Shown: one piece after another, positions 45,417 through 53,834 of the stretch
Layout of the letters: each line of letters opens with the position of its first letter
Numbering within the stretch: the first letter of the stretch is position 1
Assembly: GCF_026586625.1 (NCBI RefSeq)
Contig: NZ_JAODIW010000008.1
Span: forward strand, 328,382-392,381
Length of the DNA: 64,000 bases
From: Halobium salinum
GTDB lineage: Archaea > Halobacteriota > Halobacteria > Halobacteriales > Haloferacaceae
Reading direction: 5' to 3'
Notes under the pieces: model-generated
Told to the model about the DNA's origin: nothing
Databases searched by the model: none
What the model saw: only the letters and a program-made list of their open reading frames with translations
Translations under genes and position numbers: made by a program

Positions 45417-47309
45417 CTACCGCCCCTTCACGTGCTCGTCGAGGAACTCCACGACCGCCGTGTACGTCTCGATGCGGTTCGGGAGTTTGGCGACGCCGTG
45501 GCCCTCGTCGTCGAAGACGAGTTCGCGGACCGGAATCCCCTGTTCGCGGGCTTCCTCGACGATTTGGTGGGCCTCGCCGACCGGCACGCGCGGGTCGTTC
45601 GCGCCGTGGATGACGAACAGCGGCGCGTCGATGCGGTCGACTCTGTTGATGGGCGAGATGGATTCGAGGAACTCGCGGTCCTCCTCCAGCGAGCCGTACT
45701 CGGCCTCGCGGAGCTCGCGGCGCCAGGCGCCGGTGTTCTCGAGGAACGTGACGAAGTTGGCGATGCCGACGATGTCGACGCCGGCGGCCCACAGCTCCGG
45801 ATACTCGGTCATCGCCGCGAGCACCATGAACCCGCCGTAGGACCCGCCCATGACGGCGATGCGGTCGGGGTCGACCTCGGGGTGCTCGTGGAGCCACTCG
45901 ACGCCCGCCTGCAGGTCCTTCACCGAGTCCATTCGCTTCTCCACGTCGTCGAGGTGTGTGTACGCCCGACCGTACCCCGAGGAACCCCGGACGTTCGGCT
46001 CGAACACCGCGTACCCGTTGCGGAGGAGGTACTGCTTGACCGGCGCGAACGACGGCCGACGCTGGGACTCGGGGCCGCCGTGGACGTCGACGACGACCGG
46101 GACGCCGCCCTCGGAGCCGTCGGCGGCGTTCCCCCCGGCCGAGTCCGGAAGCGAGAAGAAGGCCGGAATCTCCCGGTCGTCGAACGTCGGGTACCGGACG
46201 AGTTCGGGTTCGACGAACGTCTCGCGGGGGATACCGGCGGTCGCGGCGGCGGTCCAGCGCGTCGTCTCGCCGGTGTCGGCGTCGACGACGTGGACGTTCG
46301 TGTTCTCGGTCCGTCCGGTGACGGTGATGGCGAAGCGCTCGGCGTCGGGGCCGAAGCTCACGCCGCCGGCGACGCCGCGGGGGAGGTCCACCTCGACGCG
46401 GTCGACGAGCGTGTCCGGGTCGTCGCCGAGCCGGGCGCTCGTCAGCTCGGTGTAGCCGTCGACGTTGCGCGAGAAGACGAGCCGACCCGTGTCCTGGTCG
46501 AGGGCGACGCCGCCGAGGTTCCACTCGCCGCCGGACTCGACGGTGGAGAGTTCGCCGGAGTCGAGGTCAAGCCGACCGAGGTAGAGGGTGTCCGTCCCGC
46601 GGTCGGTGACGAGGTAGAGGCTCCCCCCGTCGGGCGCCCACTCGACGCTCACGTAGTTCACCTCGTCGTCGGTCTCGGGGGTGACCTGTTCGAGGTCACC
46701 CGTTTCGAGGTCGAGGACGTGCACGTCGTGGTCGAAGCTCGCGCGGGCCTCGTGGACGAGCAGGCGGGAGTCGTCGGGACTCCACCCGGCCAGGGAGAGC
46801 CAGCCGTCGCCCTCGTGGACCATCGTGGCCTCGTCGCCGCGCTCGTCGCGACACTGCACGTACACGTCGAAGGCGGACTCGTCGCGGCGGTTCGAGGCGA
46901 ACGCGAAGCGCTCGCCGTCGTCGCTCCAGCCGCCCCAGCGGTGTTTCGCCTCGGAGTGGCGCGTCAGGTCGACGAGTTCGCCCGTCTGGGGGCGGAGCAG
47001 GTGGAGTTGCGCGCGCTCGTTGCCGCCCTCGTCGATACCGAAGACGAGTTCGGGTCGCTCCGGCGACCACGTACAGAAGGTGACGCCGTCCTCGTAGAAG
47101 GTGTGCTGTTCGGGCCATCGGTTCGGTCCCCCCACCGACCACACCTGCGCGGTGCCGGTGGTGTTCATCAGGAAGGCGAGGGACTCCCCGTCGGGGGCGA
47201 ACGAGGCGCCGTACGCGCTCCGGACGTTGAGGTAGCGCTCGACGTCGTACTGCGGGTAGCCGTCCCCGTCGCCCTCGTGGTCCTCCCCGTCGTCCTCGTG
47301 GTCGGTCAT
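45417..47309 (-). CDS. S9 prolyl-oligopeptidase-family peptidase
   Basis: 630 residues from the ATG at 47309. The first 400 residues form a seven-bladed propeller (repeated W-S-D-D-G patterns such as GWSDDGERFAFASNRR). The last 230 are an alpha/beta-hydrolase: AVMGGSYGGFMVLAA (Ser near 480), VIHGANDPRVP (Asp near 565), FDDEGHGV (His near 600). It cleaves short peptides or N-terminal dipeptides in the cytoplasm; no signal is present. An acidic N-terminus (MTDHEDDGEDHEGDGDG) is halophile-like. Confidence 0.93.
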   Translation of the reverse strand: MTDHEDDGEDHEGDGDGYPQYDVERYLNVRSAYGASFAPDGESLAFLMNTTGTAQVWSVGGPNRWPEQHTFYEDGVTFCTWSPERPELVFGIDEGGNERAQLHLLRPQTGELVDLTRHSEAKHRWGGWSDDGERFAFASNRRDESAFDVYVQCRDERGDEATMVHEGDGWLSLAGWSPDDSRLLVHEARASFDHDVHVLDLETGDLEQVTPETDDEVNYVSVEWAPDGGSLYLVTDRGTDTLYLGRLDLDSGELSTVESGGEWNLGGVALDQDTGRLVFSRNVDGYTELTSARLGDDPDTLVDRVEVDLPRGVAGGVSFGPDAERFAITVTGRTENTNVHVVDADTGETTRWTAAATAGIPRETFVEPELVRYPTFDDREIPAFFSLPDSAGGNAADGSEGGVPVVVDVHGGPESQRRPSFAPVKQYLLRNGYAVFEPNVRGSSGYGRAYTHLDDVEKRMDSVKDLQAGVEWLHEHPEVDPDRIAVMGGSYGGFMVLAAMTEYPELWAAGVDIVGIANFVTFLENTGAWRRELREAEYGSLEEDREFLESISPINRVDRIDAPLFVIHGANDPRVPVGEAHQIVEEAREQGIPVRELVFDDEGHGVAKLPNRIETYTAVVEFLDEHVKGR

Positions 47310-47503
47310 TGCACACGAGTGCGGCGCCGAGGACAAAGCGGTTCTCATGCCGGAACCCGAAGCCGACCACGGCGGGGAACACCGCCTCTCGAGAGGCCAC
47401 GTCCGACTGGGGCCCACGACCGGCCTACCCGAGGTCCGTCGCGGCCGCCCGCCCGACCCCGGTGCGTCCGACGGTGCGAGAGGCGGACGACGCGAGAGGT
47501 GGA

Positions 47504-47510
47504 TTTTTAA
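47504..47510 (+). promoter_or_regulatory. TATA-like box of the glycosyltransferase gene
   Basis: TTTTTAA, 23-30 bases before the ATG at 47534, fitting a leaderless transcript and fixing that start against the longer open frame from 47309. Confidence 0.55.
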
Positions 47511-47533
47511 CGGCGGGTCGCAACCCGACCGAT

Positions 47534-48592
47534 ATGCGTATCGCGTTCGTCTCCATGCTCACGGCGGCTCACCGGGAGACGCCGGCGACGCGGCGGACGC
47601 GACGGGTCGCTCGCCAGCTCGCCGCCCGAGGTCACGACGTAGTCGTTCTCTGTTCGGGCTGGTGGGACGGACCCAACGAAGAGTTCCAGGCGGAGAACGT
47701 CCTGTATCGGGCAATCGTCGACGAGCCCTCGGCGCGGACGTTCGCCACTCGGCTCCCCTTCGCGCTCAGAAAGGTCAAGCCGGACGTGGTTCACGCCGTC
47801 AACAGCCCACCGGGGCACGTCCGCGCGGCCAACGCCGCCGGAACCGTGGTTCGAGCGCCCGTCGTCGTCGACTGGTGGAACGACGTGGAGGGCGACTCCG
47901 CGAAGGGGTACCGCCGGGCCGCCCGCGCCGCCGACGCCGTCCTCACCCCCTCGGAGACGGTGAAGACTCGCGTCCGCGAACACGGTGCCCGCGAGGCCGA
48001 CGTGCGGGTCGTCCCCGAGAGCGTGGACATGGACCTCGTCCGAAGCGCGTCGGTCGACAACCGTGCGGACGTGGTGTACGCCCGCGACCTCGACGCCGCC
48101 TGCAACGTCGAGGGGTTCCTCCTCGCGCTCGCCGAACTCCGGAACCGGGACTGGCGCGCGACCGTCGTCGGCGACGGACCCCTCCGCGAGGAGGCCGAGG
48201 GCGTCGCCCGCGACCTCCGCATCGACGACCGCGTGGAGTTCCTCGGCGACCTCTCCCGCGAGGAGCGCGTGCCGATATTCAAAGGCGCACACCTGTTCGC
48301 CCAGACGGCCTTCCGCGAGGCGTTCCCGGCCGACCTGTTGTGGGCGCTCGCCTGTGGCTGTCTCGGCGTCGTCGAGTACCAGGCCGACTCCAGCGCCCAC
48401 GAACTGGTCGAGGGCCGGGACCGCGGGCGCCTGGTGACGAGCCCGCAGGAGTTGGCCGCCGAGATAGCGGCCGCCGGCTCGGTCCCCCACGAGACGGTCA
48501 ACGAGGACTACGCGGCGTTCGACCACGACGCCGTGCTGGAGCGATACCTCGACTGCTACCGGGCCACCGTCGACGCCCACGGACTGTTCTGA
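47534..48592 (+). CDS. GT4-type glycosyltransferase
   Basis: 352 residues with two Rossmann-like halves. N-terminal half: MRIAFVSMLTAAHRETPATR and WWDGPNEEF; C-terminal half: VVPESVDMDLV near 168, VVGDGPLREEAEGVARD near 222, and a late acceptor region FREAFPADLLWALACG near 264. It transfers a sugar from a nucleotide donor to an unidentified acceptor. The final E-x7-E is not the canonical form; a GCLGVVEYQADSSAHELVEG motif near 280 may serve that role. No other sugar genes are nearby. Confidence 0.88.
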   Translation: MRIAFVSMLTAAHRETPATRRTRRVARQLAARGHDVVVLCSGWWDGPNEEFQAENVLYRAIVDEPSARTFATRLPFALRKVKPDVVHAVNSPPGHVRAANAAGTVVRAPVVVDWWNDVEGDSAKGYRRAARAADAVLTPSETVKTRVREHGAREADVRVVPESVDMDLVRSASVDNRADVVYARDLDAACNVEGFLLALAELRNRDWRATVVGDGPLREEAEGVARDLRIDDRVEFLGDLSREERVPIFKGAHLFAQTAFREAFPADLLWALACGCLGVVEYQADSSAHELVEGRDRGRLVTSPQELAAEIAAAGSVPHETVNEDYAAFDHDAVLERYLDCYRATVDAHGLF

Positions 48593-48670
48593 ACGCGTCT
48601 CACAGGGCGGGGGACAGGGGAAAGTAGATGACGACAGACATCGTGGTAGTACGTGGGACTATCTCCATAT

Positions 48671-48766
48671 ATGATACGAACAGACTGTCCGAACTGTGGG
48701 GCGCTCTCCCGCCACATCTGGAACGGGACGACCTGCCAGCACTGCGACTTCGAGAGCGGTGGGTGA
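48671..48766 (+). CDS. 31-residue CPxCG zinc-finger mini-protein candidate
   Basis: A very short frame from the ATG at 48671 to the TGA at 48764. It starts MIRTDCPNCGALSRHIW and ends CQHCDFESGG, so two CxxC pairs 13 residues apart can hold one zinc. Haloarchaea produce many such CPxCG mini-proteins under 70 residues, some linked to biofilm or motility phenotypes. It is too short to be judged on homology by eye, so codon bias and conservation must decide. The promoter region is only weakly TATA-like. Confidence 0.5.
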   Translation: MIRTDCPNCGALSRHIWNGTTCQHCDFESGG

Positions 48767-49080
48767 GCGACCGTCCTGCGTTGGCGGGCCGACGTAGTGG
48801 TCGACGACCATCGGAATCGGAGAGATTGGCGGTCGACAGCGCTCCATCGCCCGATAGCGGCCCGCGAGTCACCGGACGCTACGAGGGTGAGGCGCTGTCG
48901 GTCGGCGCCGACTGCTACCAGGTCCGGACCCACCAGTCGGCCGAACCGCTCGAGAAGTACGTCTTCGTCGCCTCAGGTGTTCGTCAATCGAGAGGCGTGA
49001 GGGTGACGGCGTACCGGGTCGGGCGAGTGACCCCCAGACCGACGAGGGTGGTCCGTCGAGTACTGTCAGAAATCCAGTAC

Positions 49081-49088
49081 TATTTTGT
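49081..49088 (+). promoter_or_regulatory. TATA-like box of the lipoprotein gene
   Basis: TATTTTGT, 25-32 bases before the ATG at 49113, with an A/T-rich surround not seen in most neighbours. Confidence 0.5.
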
Positions 49089-49112
49089 TGCTTCGGATTC
49101 GCGAACCTGTAG

Positions 49113-49925
49113 ATGCGCCGACGAGAAATTCTTGCCCTCGCGGGGACTGGTTTGGTGGGTAGCGTTGCTGGGTGTACCGGTGAAGGTGGGACCGAGACGA
49201 TGGACGGCTCCGAAGGGACGGAAGCCGGTTCCGGTGACAGCGGTAGCGAATCGACGACTACGGGGACCACGACCGCGGCAAGCACGGGTACGATGACGCC
49301 GACGGCGACACCGACGACGACAGCCACGAGCACTCCCAGCGGAACGGCGGACGTGGGTATCGGGAAAGCCGAACTGGTCAAAGAAAGCGGCTCGTACACT
49401 ACCGACGTCGGCGCACAGGTCGACGTCGAAAACTCGGGGTCGGCTCGTGTGGGACAAATCGAACTCAGTGCGAAGTTCTACGACGATTCGGATTCCCTGT
49501 TGGAGAACTCTTCGGGGTTCCTCCCGACGCTCGGTGCCGGCCAGATGTGGGACGCGTACGTGATGTATCTCGGGTCGAACCCCGAGAACGTCGCATCCGT
49601 CGAAGTCGACGGCCAGTACGCCGAACGGGTCCCGGACTACAACCCCGATGAGCTACCTGTCAGCGGTGTCTCGACGGAGAAGACGGACATGGAAGTCATG
49701 ACGACGGGGTCCGTGAAGAACGATACAGGGGGCAGCGTTAGTTACCTGGAGGCAGTGGCGATTTACAAGAAAGACGAGAATACGGTTCTCAACAGCGGAC
49801 TCGACAACGTCAACGACGTGCCAGCCGGGGACAACTGGAAGTTCGAGACGTCGGCGATGCCGCCGAAGTGGCGGATGGAGGAGTACAGCGGGGCGACTGT
49901 CTTCGTCTCGATGTCGAACTACTGA
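49113..49925 (+). CDS. Tat-exported lipoprotein with an FxLYD-like domain
   Basis: 270 residues. MRRREILALAGTGLVGSVAGC carries the twin-arginine motif and a lipobox ending at Cys-21, so it is anchored outside. Residues 30-80 are a Thr/Ser/Gly linker (TTTGTTTAASTGTMTPTAT) likely to be glycosylated. The rest (VDVENSGSARVGQIELSAKFYDDSDSLLE, then a second half starting TDMEVMTTGSVKNDTGGSVSYLEAVAIYKKDENTV) has two FxLYD-like beta modules. The gene is visibly less GC-rich than its neighbours. Function unknown. Confidence 0.85.
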   Translation: MRRREILALAGTGLVGSVAGCTGEGGTETMDGSEGTEAGSGDSGSESTTTGTTTAASTGTMTPTATPTTTATSTPSGTADVGIGKAELVKESGSYTTDVGAQVDVENSGSARVGQIELSAKFYDDSDSLLENSSGFLPTLGAGQMWDAYVMYLGSNPENVASVEVDGQYAERVPDYNPDELPVSGVSTEKTDMEVMTTGSVKNDTGGSVSYLEAVAIYKKDENTVLNSGLDNVNDVPAGDNWKFETSAMPPKWRMEEYSGATVFVSMSNY

Positions 49926-50154
49926 ATCGGCTCAACGTCTATCGGAGGGACATCCGTTCGGTAGCCTCCTACTGCGGACTCTGCCACAGATAGCTACGAT
50001 TGGCAGGACCTCTCGGATGACACTACTCGACCCCTCAATTTCGAAACATTTCATCGATTCGCCGACGACGGAGCTGTAGCCCCGTCCCTGCACCCATCAG
50101 AGATGTGACTCGACACCCGGCGATAGAGAAAAACGTCGAGCAGCGTGTCTTCCG

Positions 50155-50958
50155 TTACTCGGTCTCCGCCGCGCCGTAGTCGCCGCCGTACTTCAGGAAG
50201 AAGTACGACAGCCCCAGCGTCGCGATCATCAGGAACGTCGTCGCGAGGCCCAGAGACTTCGCGCTGTCGGGCACCTCGGGCGGACCGCCACCGCCGCCGC
50301 CACCGCCGCCACCGCCGCCTGCGTCGGCGCTCACCGTCACGCTACCGACCATGCCGGCGCTCTCGTGGGGGGTACAGACGTACTCGAAGGTCCCCTCCGT
50401 CTCGAAGGTGAAGGTGTACTCGTGACCGGTGTCGAAGAGGTCCTCCCCGGTCCCCTCCCAGCTCGACCCTTCGGGAATCGACGTGGGAACGACGTTGTGC
50501 CCGTCGCTCTCCCAGACCCACGTAATCGTGGAACCGGGGGTCACCTCGACCTCGGCGGGGTCGAAGACGAGTTCGTTGTCCGGCCCCACCGCGACGGTCT
50601 CGGACATCGCGGACGCACCGCCACCGCCCGAGGCGTTGCCGCCCGACTGGTTACCTCCGGAAGCGTTCCCGCCGGAGGCGTTGCCGCCCGACGCGTTGCC
50701 GCCGGTCTGGTTCCCGCCGGTCGCGTTCCCGCTCGACGTGTTGCCGCCGGCGGAAGCGTTACCCGCCGAGGCGTTCGTGTCGGCCGAAGCGTTCCCGGTG
50801 GAGCCGTTGCCGGCGCCGCCGGCCGTCGTGTTGTTGCCGGTCGCCGTTCCGTTCCCCTCCTGCTGGGCTGCCGCCGCGCCCGCCGCCGCGGTCGCTGCTG
50901 CACCCGCGGAGCCGAAGAGGAAGGCACGCCGCGAGACACCCTCGTTGGCGTCGGTCAT
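50155..50958 (-). CDS. Halocyanin-like type I copper protein with membrane anchor
   Basis: 267 residues. A Tat signal (VSRRAFLFGSAG) begins the protein. Residues 35-115 are a linker of repeated GGNASGGNAS-type units with more than a dozen N-x-S/T sequons. The copper domain (about 118-210) has HNVV, CTPHESAGM with Cys, His and Met ligands, and WVWESDG. A C-terminal helix (LGLATTFLMIATLGLSYFFL) anchors it. It shuttles electrons at the cell surface. The linker should be heavily N-glycosylated. Confidence 0.92.
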   Translation of the reverse strand: MTDANEGVSRRAFLFGSAGAAATAAAGAAAAQQEGNGTATGNNTTAGGAGNGSTGNASADTNASAGNASAGGNTSSGNATGGNQTGGNASGGNASGGNASGGNQSGGNASGGGGASAMSETVAVGPDNELVFDPAEVEVTPGSTITWVWESDGHNVVPTSIPEGSSWEGTGEDLFDTGHEYTFTFETEGTFEYVCTPHESAGMVGSVTVSADAGGGGGGGGGGGGPPEVPDSAKSLGLATTFLMIATLGLSYFFLKYGGDYGAAETE

Positions 50959-51023
50959 TGTCGTCGCTTGGGAACCGGAGGTAGTGAATACTTTGGTTCG
51001 CCACCGACCTTTTTCTGCGTCGG

Positions 51024-51040
51024 GTCGCGCTGCGCGCGAC
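51024..51040. repeat. Perfect hairpin upstream of the VOC gene
   Basis: GTCGCGC-TGC-GCGCGAC: a seven-base stem with a three-base loop, followed by the A-rich cttgaaaaagctcgatcaaa stretch and a GCTCGC-rich run (51071-51100). This is a second member of the three-base-loop hairpin style seen at 45.1-45.3 kb. Confidence 0.45.
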
Positions 51041-51121
51041 CGCTCCTTGAAAAAGCTCGATCAAAAAGGGCCGCTCGCTCGGGCATCGCCCTCGCTCGCG
51101 GTTCTGCCCACTGGCTTACCT

Positions 51122-51167
51122 CCTCCGCACCGCCACCGCTACCGCCTCCGCACCGCCACCGCTACCG
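51122..51167 (+). repeat. Two perfect tandem copies of a 23-bp unit
   Basis: The 23-base unit beginning cctccgcaccgcc occurs twice back to back (51122-51144, 51145-51167). A degenerate third copy follows (catctgcaccggcaacgcc). It lies 47 bases before the VOC start at 51214, so it may overlap that gene's promoter. Confidence 0.6.
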
Positions 51168-51213
51168 CATCTGCACCGGCAACGCCTATTCTCGCTTCGC
51201 CCCTACACCACGC

Positions 51214-51666
51214 ATGCCGACCGCCGACCACCTCGGACACGTCCACCTCAAGGTTCGCGACCTCGACCGCGCCGTCGACTTCTACGGCTCGTTGCTCGGT
51301 CTCGGTGTGACCGAACGGCACGCGAACTTCGCCTTCCTCTCGTTCGGGGACCACCACCACGACCTCGCGCTGCAGGAGGTCAGTGACGACGCCCCGCCCG
51401 CGGAACTGGGACCGACCGTCGGTCTCTACCACAGCGCGTGGGAGGTCGCGGACGCGGCGGCACTCCGAACGACGTACGAGTACCTCCGCGAGCAGGGTAC
51501 CGAGGTGACAGCCGTCGACCACGGCATCAGCAAGGCGCTGTACCTCGACGACCCGGACGGGAACGGCGTAGAGGTGTACCTCGACACGCGCGCGGAGAAG
51601 AACCGCGAGGCGTGGGAGGGACGGAACACTCGGTTCGACCCGGGGGCGCTCCGGACCGCCGACTGA
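51214..51666 (+). CDS. VOC-fold (catechol dioxygenase-like) protein
   Basis: 150 residues. It opens MPTADHLGHVHLKVRDLDRAVDFY and the first metal-ligand His is in LGHVHL. A second candidate ligand is in GLYHSAWEV near 70, and PDGNGVEVYLD near 115 supplies the Glu. The module is like extradiol dioxygenase/CatE proteins, but substrate and metal cannot be determined. The longer frame open from 50365 is read-through antisense to the halocyanin. A second VOC gene is at 3165. Confidence 0.88.
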   Translation: MPTADHLGHVHLKVRDLDRAVDFYGSLLGLGVTERHANFAFLSFGDHHHDLALQEVSDDAPPAELGPTVGLYHSAWEVADAAALRTTYEYLREQGTEVTAVDHGISKALYLDDPDGNGVEVYLDTRAEKNREAWEGRNTRFDPGALRTAD

Positions 51667-51672
51667 ATCCGG

Positions 51673-52716
51673 TCAGCGACCCAACAGCGTCGCCGCGGCG
51701 ACCCCGTCGACCGCGACGACGAACCAGTAGCTACAGAGGCGATAGAGCAGGGCGACGGCGGCGGCGAGGTCGACCGGGAGCCCGCCGATTGCGACGAGCC
51801 CGGACGTGAGCGCGACCTCGACGCCGCCGAGTCCACCGGGGAGCGGGACCCACGTCGCCAATCCGGCGAGCGGGACGAGCAGGAGCGCGAGCGGAAGCGA
51901 CACGGAGGCGTCGAGCGCCAGCGCGGCGGCGTACAGCGGCGCCGCGTAACAGCACCAGCCGAGCAGCGCGACCCCGCCCGCGACGCCGACCGCACGGCGG
52001 TTCCGCGCCTCGCCGACGACGTCGAGGGTCGCGTAGTAGTCCCGGAGGCCGGCCTCCACCGCGTCCGGGTTCAGGCGGCGCGGGGCGTGGCCGGTCGTCC
52101 GCCGGGCGAGAGCGTGACCGGCAGTCGCGAGACGCCGGACGGCCCGGGTGAGCGTCGGTCGGTAGACGGTGACGAGCGCGAGCAGTCCTGCGACGCCGCC
52201 GCCGGCGACCGCCAGCGACGCGACGAACACGTCCAGCCCCCGTCCGCCGGCGACGGCGACGGCACAGACCCCGACCGCCGCGATGGCGAGCGACGCGAGG
52301 AGGTTGAGCAGGTCCGACACCGTGACGGCCGCGAGCGTCCGCTCGTACTCCAGGTCGAACGCGTCGCTCACCCAGTAGGAGAGGATGGCCGGCCCGCTCA
52401 CGTGGCCCATCGGCATGACCTGCTTAGTGAAGTCGCCGGCGAGGTACGCCGCGCGGAACCGAACGCCCGTGACCGGCCCCACCCCGTCCTCGGAGGCGGG
52501 TACCGTGAAGCTGAGCACCCGACGGAGCGCCTCGCTCCAGCAGAGGACGGCGACGACGGAGACGACGCCGCCGAGGGCGACCGGAACTGGGTCGGCGCCG
52601 GCGAGAGTACTCACGACACCGCGAACCCCGACGGTCTGTAGGAGTCCACCGACGACGAGGAGCGCGAGGGCGAAGCCGACGACGACGCGGCCGAACCGTC
52701 GGAGACGAGAGGGCAC
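51673..52716 (-). CDS. UPF0104/LPG-synthase-type membrane protein, paralogue
   Basis: 347 residues from the GTG at 52716. About eight membrane helices. The family blocks FTKQVMPMGHVSGPAIL near residue 92, TVSDLLNLLASL near 127, and the late VPLPGGLGGVEVALTSG near 300 match the gene at 7886. Longer starts up to 52890 are open but overlap the divergent guaAA start, so the GTG start is preferred though uncertain. Possible role: flipping or modification of a lipid-linked sugar. Confidence 0.85.
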   Translation of the reverse strand: MPSRLRRFGRVVVGFALALLVVGGLLQTVGVRGVVSTLAGADPVPVALGGVVSVVAVLCWSEALRRVLSFTVPASEDGVGPVTGVRFRAAYLAGDFTKQVMPMGHVSGPAILSYWVSDAFDLEYERTLAAVTVSDLLNLLASLAIAAVGVCAVAVAGGRGLDVFVASLAVAGGGVAGLLALVTVYRPTLTRAVRRLATAGHALARRTTGHAPRRLNPDAVEAGLRDYYATLDVVGEARNRRAVGVAGGVALLGWCCYAAPLYAAALALDASVSLPLALLLVPLAGLATWVPLPGGLGGVEVALTSGLVAIGGLPVDLAAAVALLYRLCSYWFVVAVDGVAAATLLGR

Positions 52717-52889
52717 GTCCGGAGACGACGCGTGCTCGGGGCTTCGGTCTGTCGCCCTCGCGACGTCGGACTCGGGGTCGCCGTCGGCGTCACTCCGTGG
52801 TCGTCGCGTGGTCGACCTCGTCGTCGCTGGCGACCGCGGGCACCACCGTTTCGGGGGGCTTTTCTCCCCCTCTCGCCTACCCCGGCCCA

Positions 52890-53438
52890 ATGAGAGTCGT
52901 CGTCATCGACAACCACGGACAGTTCACCCACCTGGAGGGGCGCGCGCTCCGGGACGCCGGCGTCGACCAGGAGATCGTCGACAACGACACGCCTCCCGAG
53001 GAGATAGACGCCGACGGGCTCGTCCTCTCGGGCGGCCCGGACATGGACCGCATCGGCCGCTGTGCCGAGTATCTGGAGCTGGACGTTCCCGTGCTCGGCA
53101 TCTGTCTCGGGATGCAGGTCATGGCCGACCAACTCGACGGGCGCGTCGGGAGTGGCGAGTACGGCGGCTACGCCGACGTGACCGTCGAGATACTCGACGA
53201 GGCCGACCCGCTCGTCGGCTCGCTGGCACCCGAGACCCGCGTCTGGGCCAGTCACGCCGACGAGGTGAAGGAAGTGCCCGACGGCTTCACCCACACCGCG
53301 ACGAGCGACGTCTGCGGCATCGAGGCGATGAGCGACGCCGACCGGGACCTCTACGGCGTCCAGTGGCACCCCGAGGTCGCACACACCGAGCGAGGACAGG
53401 AAGTGTTCGAGAACTTCATCGCGCGCTGTCGGTCGTAG
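52890..53438 (+). CDS. guaAA: GMP synthase glutamine amidotransferase subunit
   Basis: 182 residues, a class-I amidotransferase that gives ammonia to the separate ATP-PPase subunit to make GMP from XMP. The nucleophile is in GICLGMQVMA (Cys near 72), and the His/Glu pair in QWHPEVAHTERG near 155. The start at 52890 gives MRVVVIDNHGQF, typical of the archaeal two-subunit form. The PPase subunit (guaAB) is not in the window. It is divergent to the UPF0104 paralogue. Confidence 0.95.
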   Translation: MRVVVIDNHGQFTHLEGRALRDAGVDQEIVDNDTPPEEIDADGLVLSGGPDMDRIGRCAEYLELDVPVLGICLGMQVMADQLDGRVGSGEYGGYADVTVEILDEADPLVGSLAPETRVWASHADEVKEVPDGFTHTATSDVCGIEAMSDADRDLYGVQWHPEVAHTERGQEVFENFIARCRS

Positions 53439-53511
53439 TCGAACGTGTCGTCGGACAGTCGGACCCGGCGAACCGGAGTCGGCCCCTCTCGCCGACGCGT
53501 CCCAAATCGTT

Positions 53512-53550
53512 CAGGCGAATTTCCTATACGGCGAACCATCATTCGCCCTG
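53512..53550 (+). promoter_or_regulatory. Operator-like inverted repeat around a TATA box
   Basis: CAGGCGAAT (53512-53520) and ATTCGCCCTG (53541-53550) are near-perfect inverted repeats flanking TTCCTATAC (53521-53529). An inner pair GGCGAA (53530-53535) and TTCGCC (53542-53547) is also perfect. The TATA-like CCTATA lies about 30 bases before the ATG at 53559. This is the clearest operator-like layout in the window. Confidence 0.5.
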
Positions 53551-53558
53551 GTAACAGA

Positions 53559-53834
53559 ATGGTGCAAGAAACCGTGGACGCACGAACCCCGCAAGGACCC
53601 GGTCCGAACCGAGCGAAGCGCTCGACCGTCCGTCTCGGACACGGTACCGCCGCGCGACTGGCGTTCGAGGACGCGACGCAGTTCTACCGGTCTGCGAATC
53701 GCGAACTCGGCGACGAGATGGTTCGAGATGGGCTGGTCCACCTCGCGGTCGCGTTCGAAGGGGCGCCCGCCGACGAACGGGGTCCGTCCGCGATGTCCTT
53801 CGGTGGGGCGGACGGTTCGGCGGCCGACGACTGA
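53559..53834 (+). CDS. Small acidic protein, unknown function
   Basis: 91 residues from the ATG at 53559: MVQETVDARTPQGPGPNRAK, then RLGHGTAARLAFEDATQFYR and a C-terminal SAMSFGGADGSAADD. No family is recognised. A TATA-like CCTATA inside a large inverted repeat sits about 30 bases upstream, so it is likely real and regulated. It lies alone between guaAA and the site-2 protease gene. Confidence 0.65.
   Translation: MVQETVDARTPQGPGPNRAKRSTVRLGHGTAARLAFEDATQFYRSANRELGDEMVRDGLVHLAVAFEGAPADERGPSAMSFGGADGSAADD

Larger units (their letters stand above)
48593..49112. other. 520-base region with a candidate mini zinc protein
   Basis: Between the glycosyltransferase and the lipoprotein gene. The only supported content is the 31-residue CPxCG frame at 48671-48766 and the lipoprotein promoter near 49081. 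Longer open frames through it (for example 48628-49296) overlap these and lack motifs. Confidence 0.5.

Noticed and set aside
45021-47510. 829-residue frame antisense to the S9 peptidase
   Set aside because: Spans the hairpin repeat and then mirrors the peptidase; a product of codon bias.
48628-49296. 222-residue protein across the gap before the lipoprotein
   Set aside because: It overlaps the CPxCG frame and the lipoprotein start in another phase, and has no motif or family.
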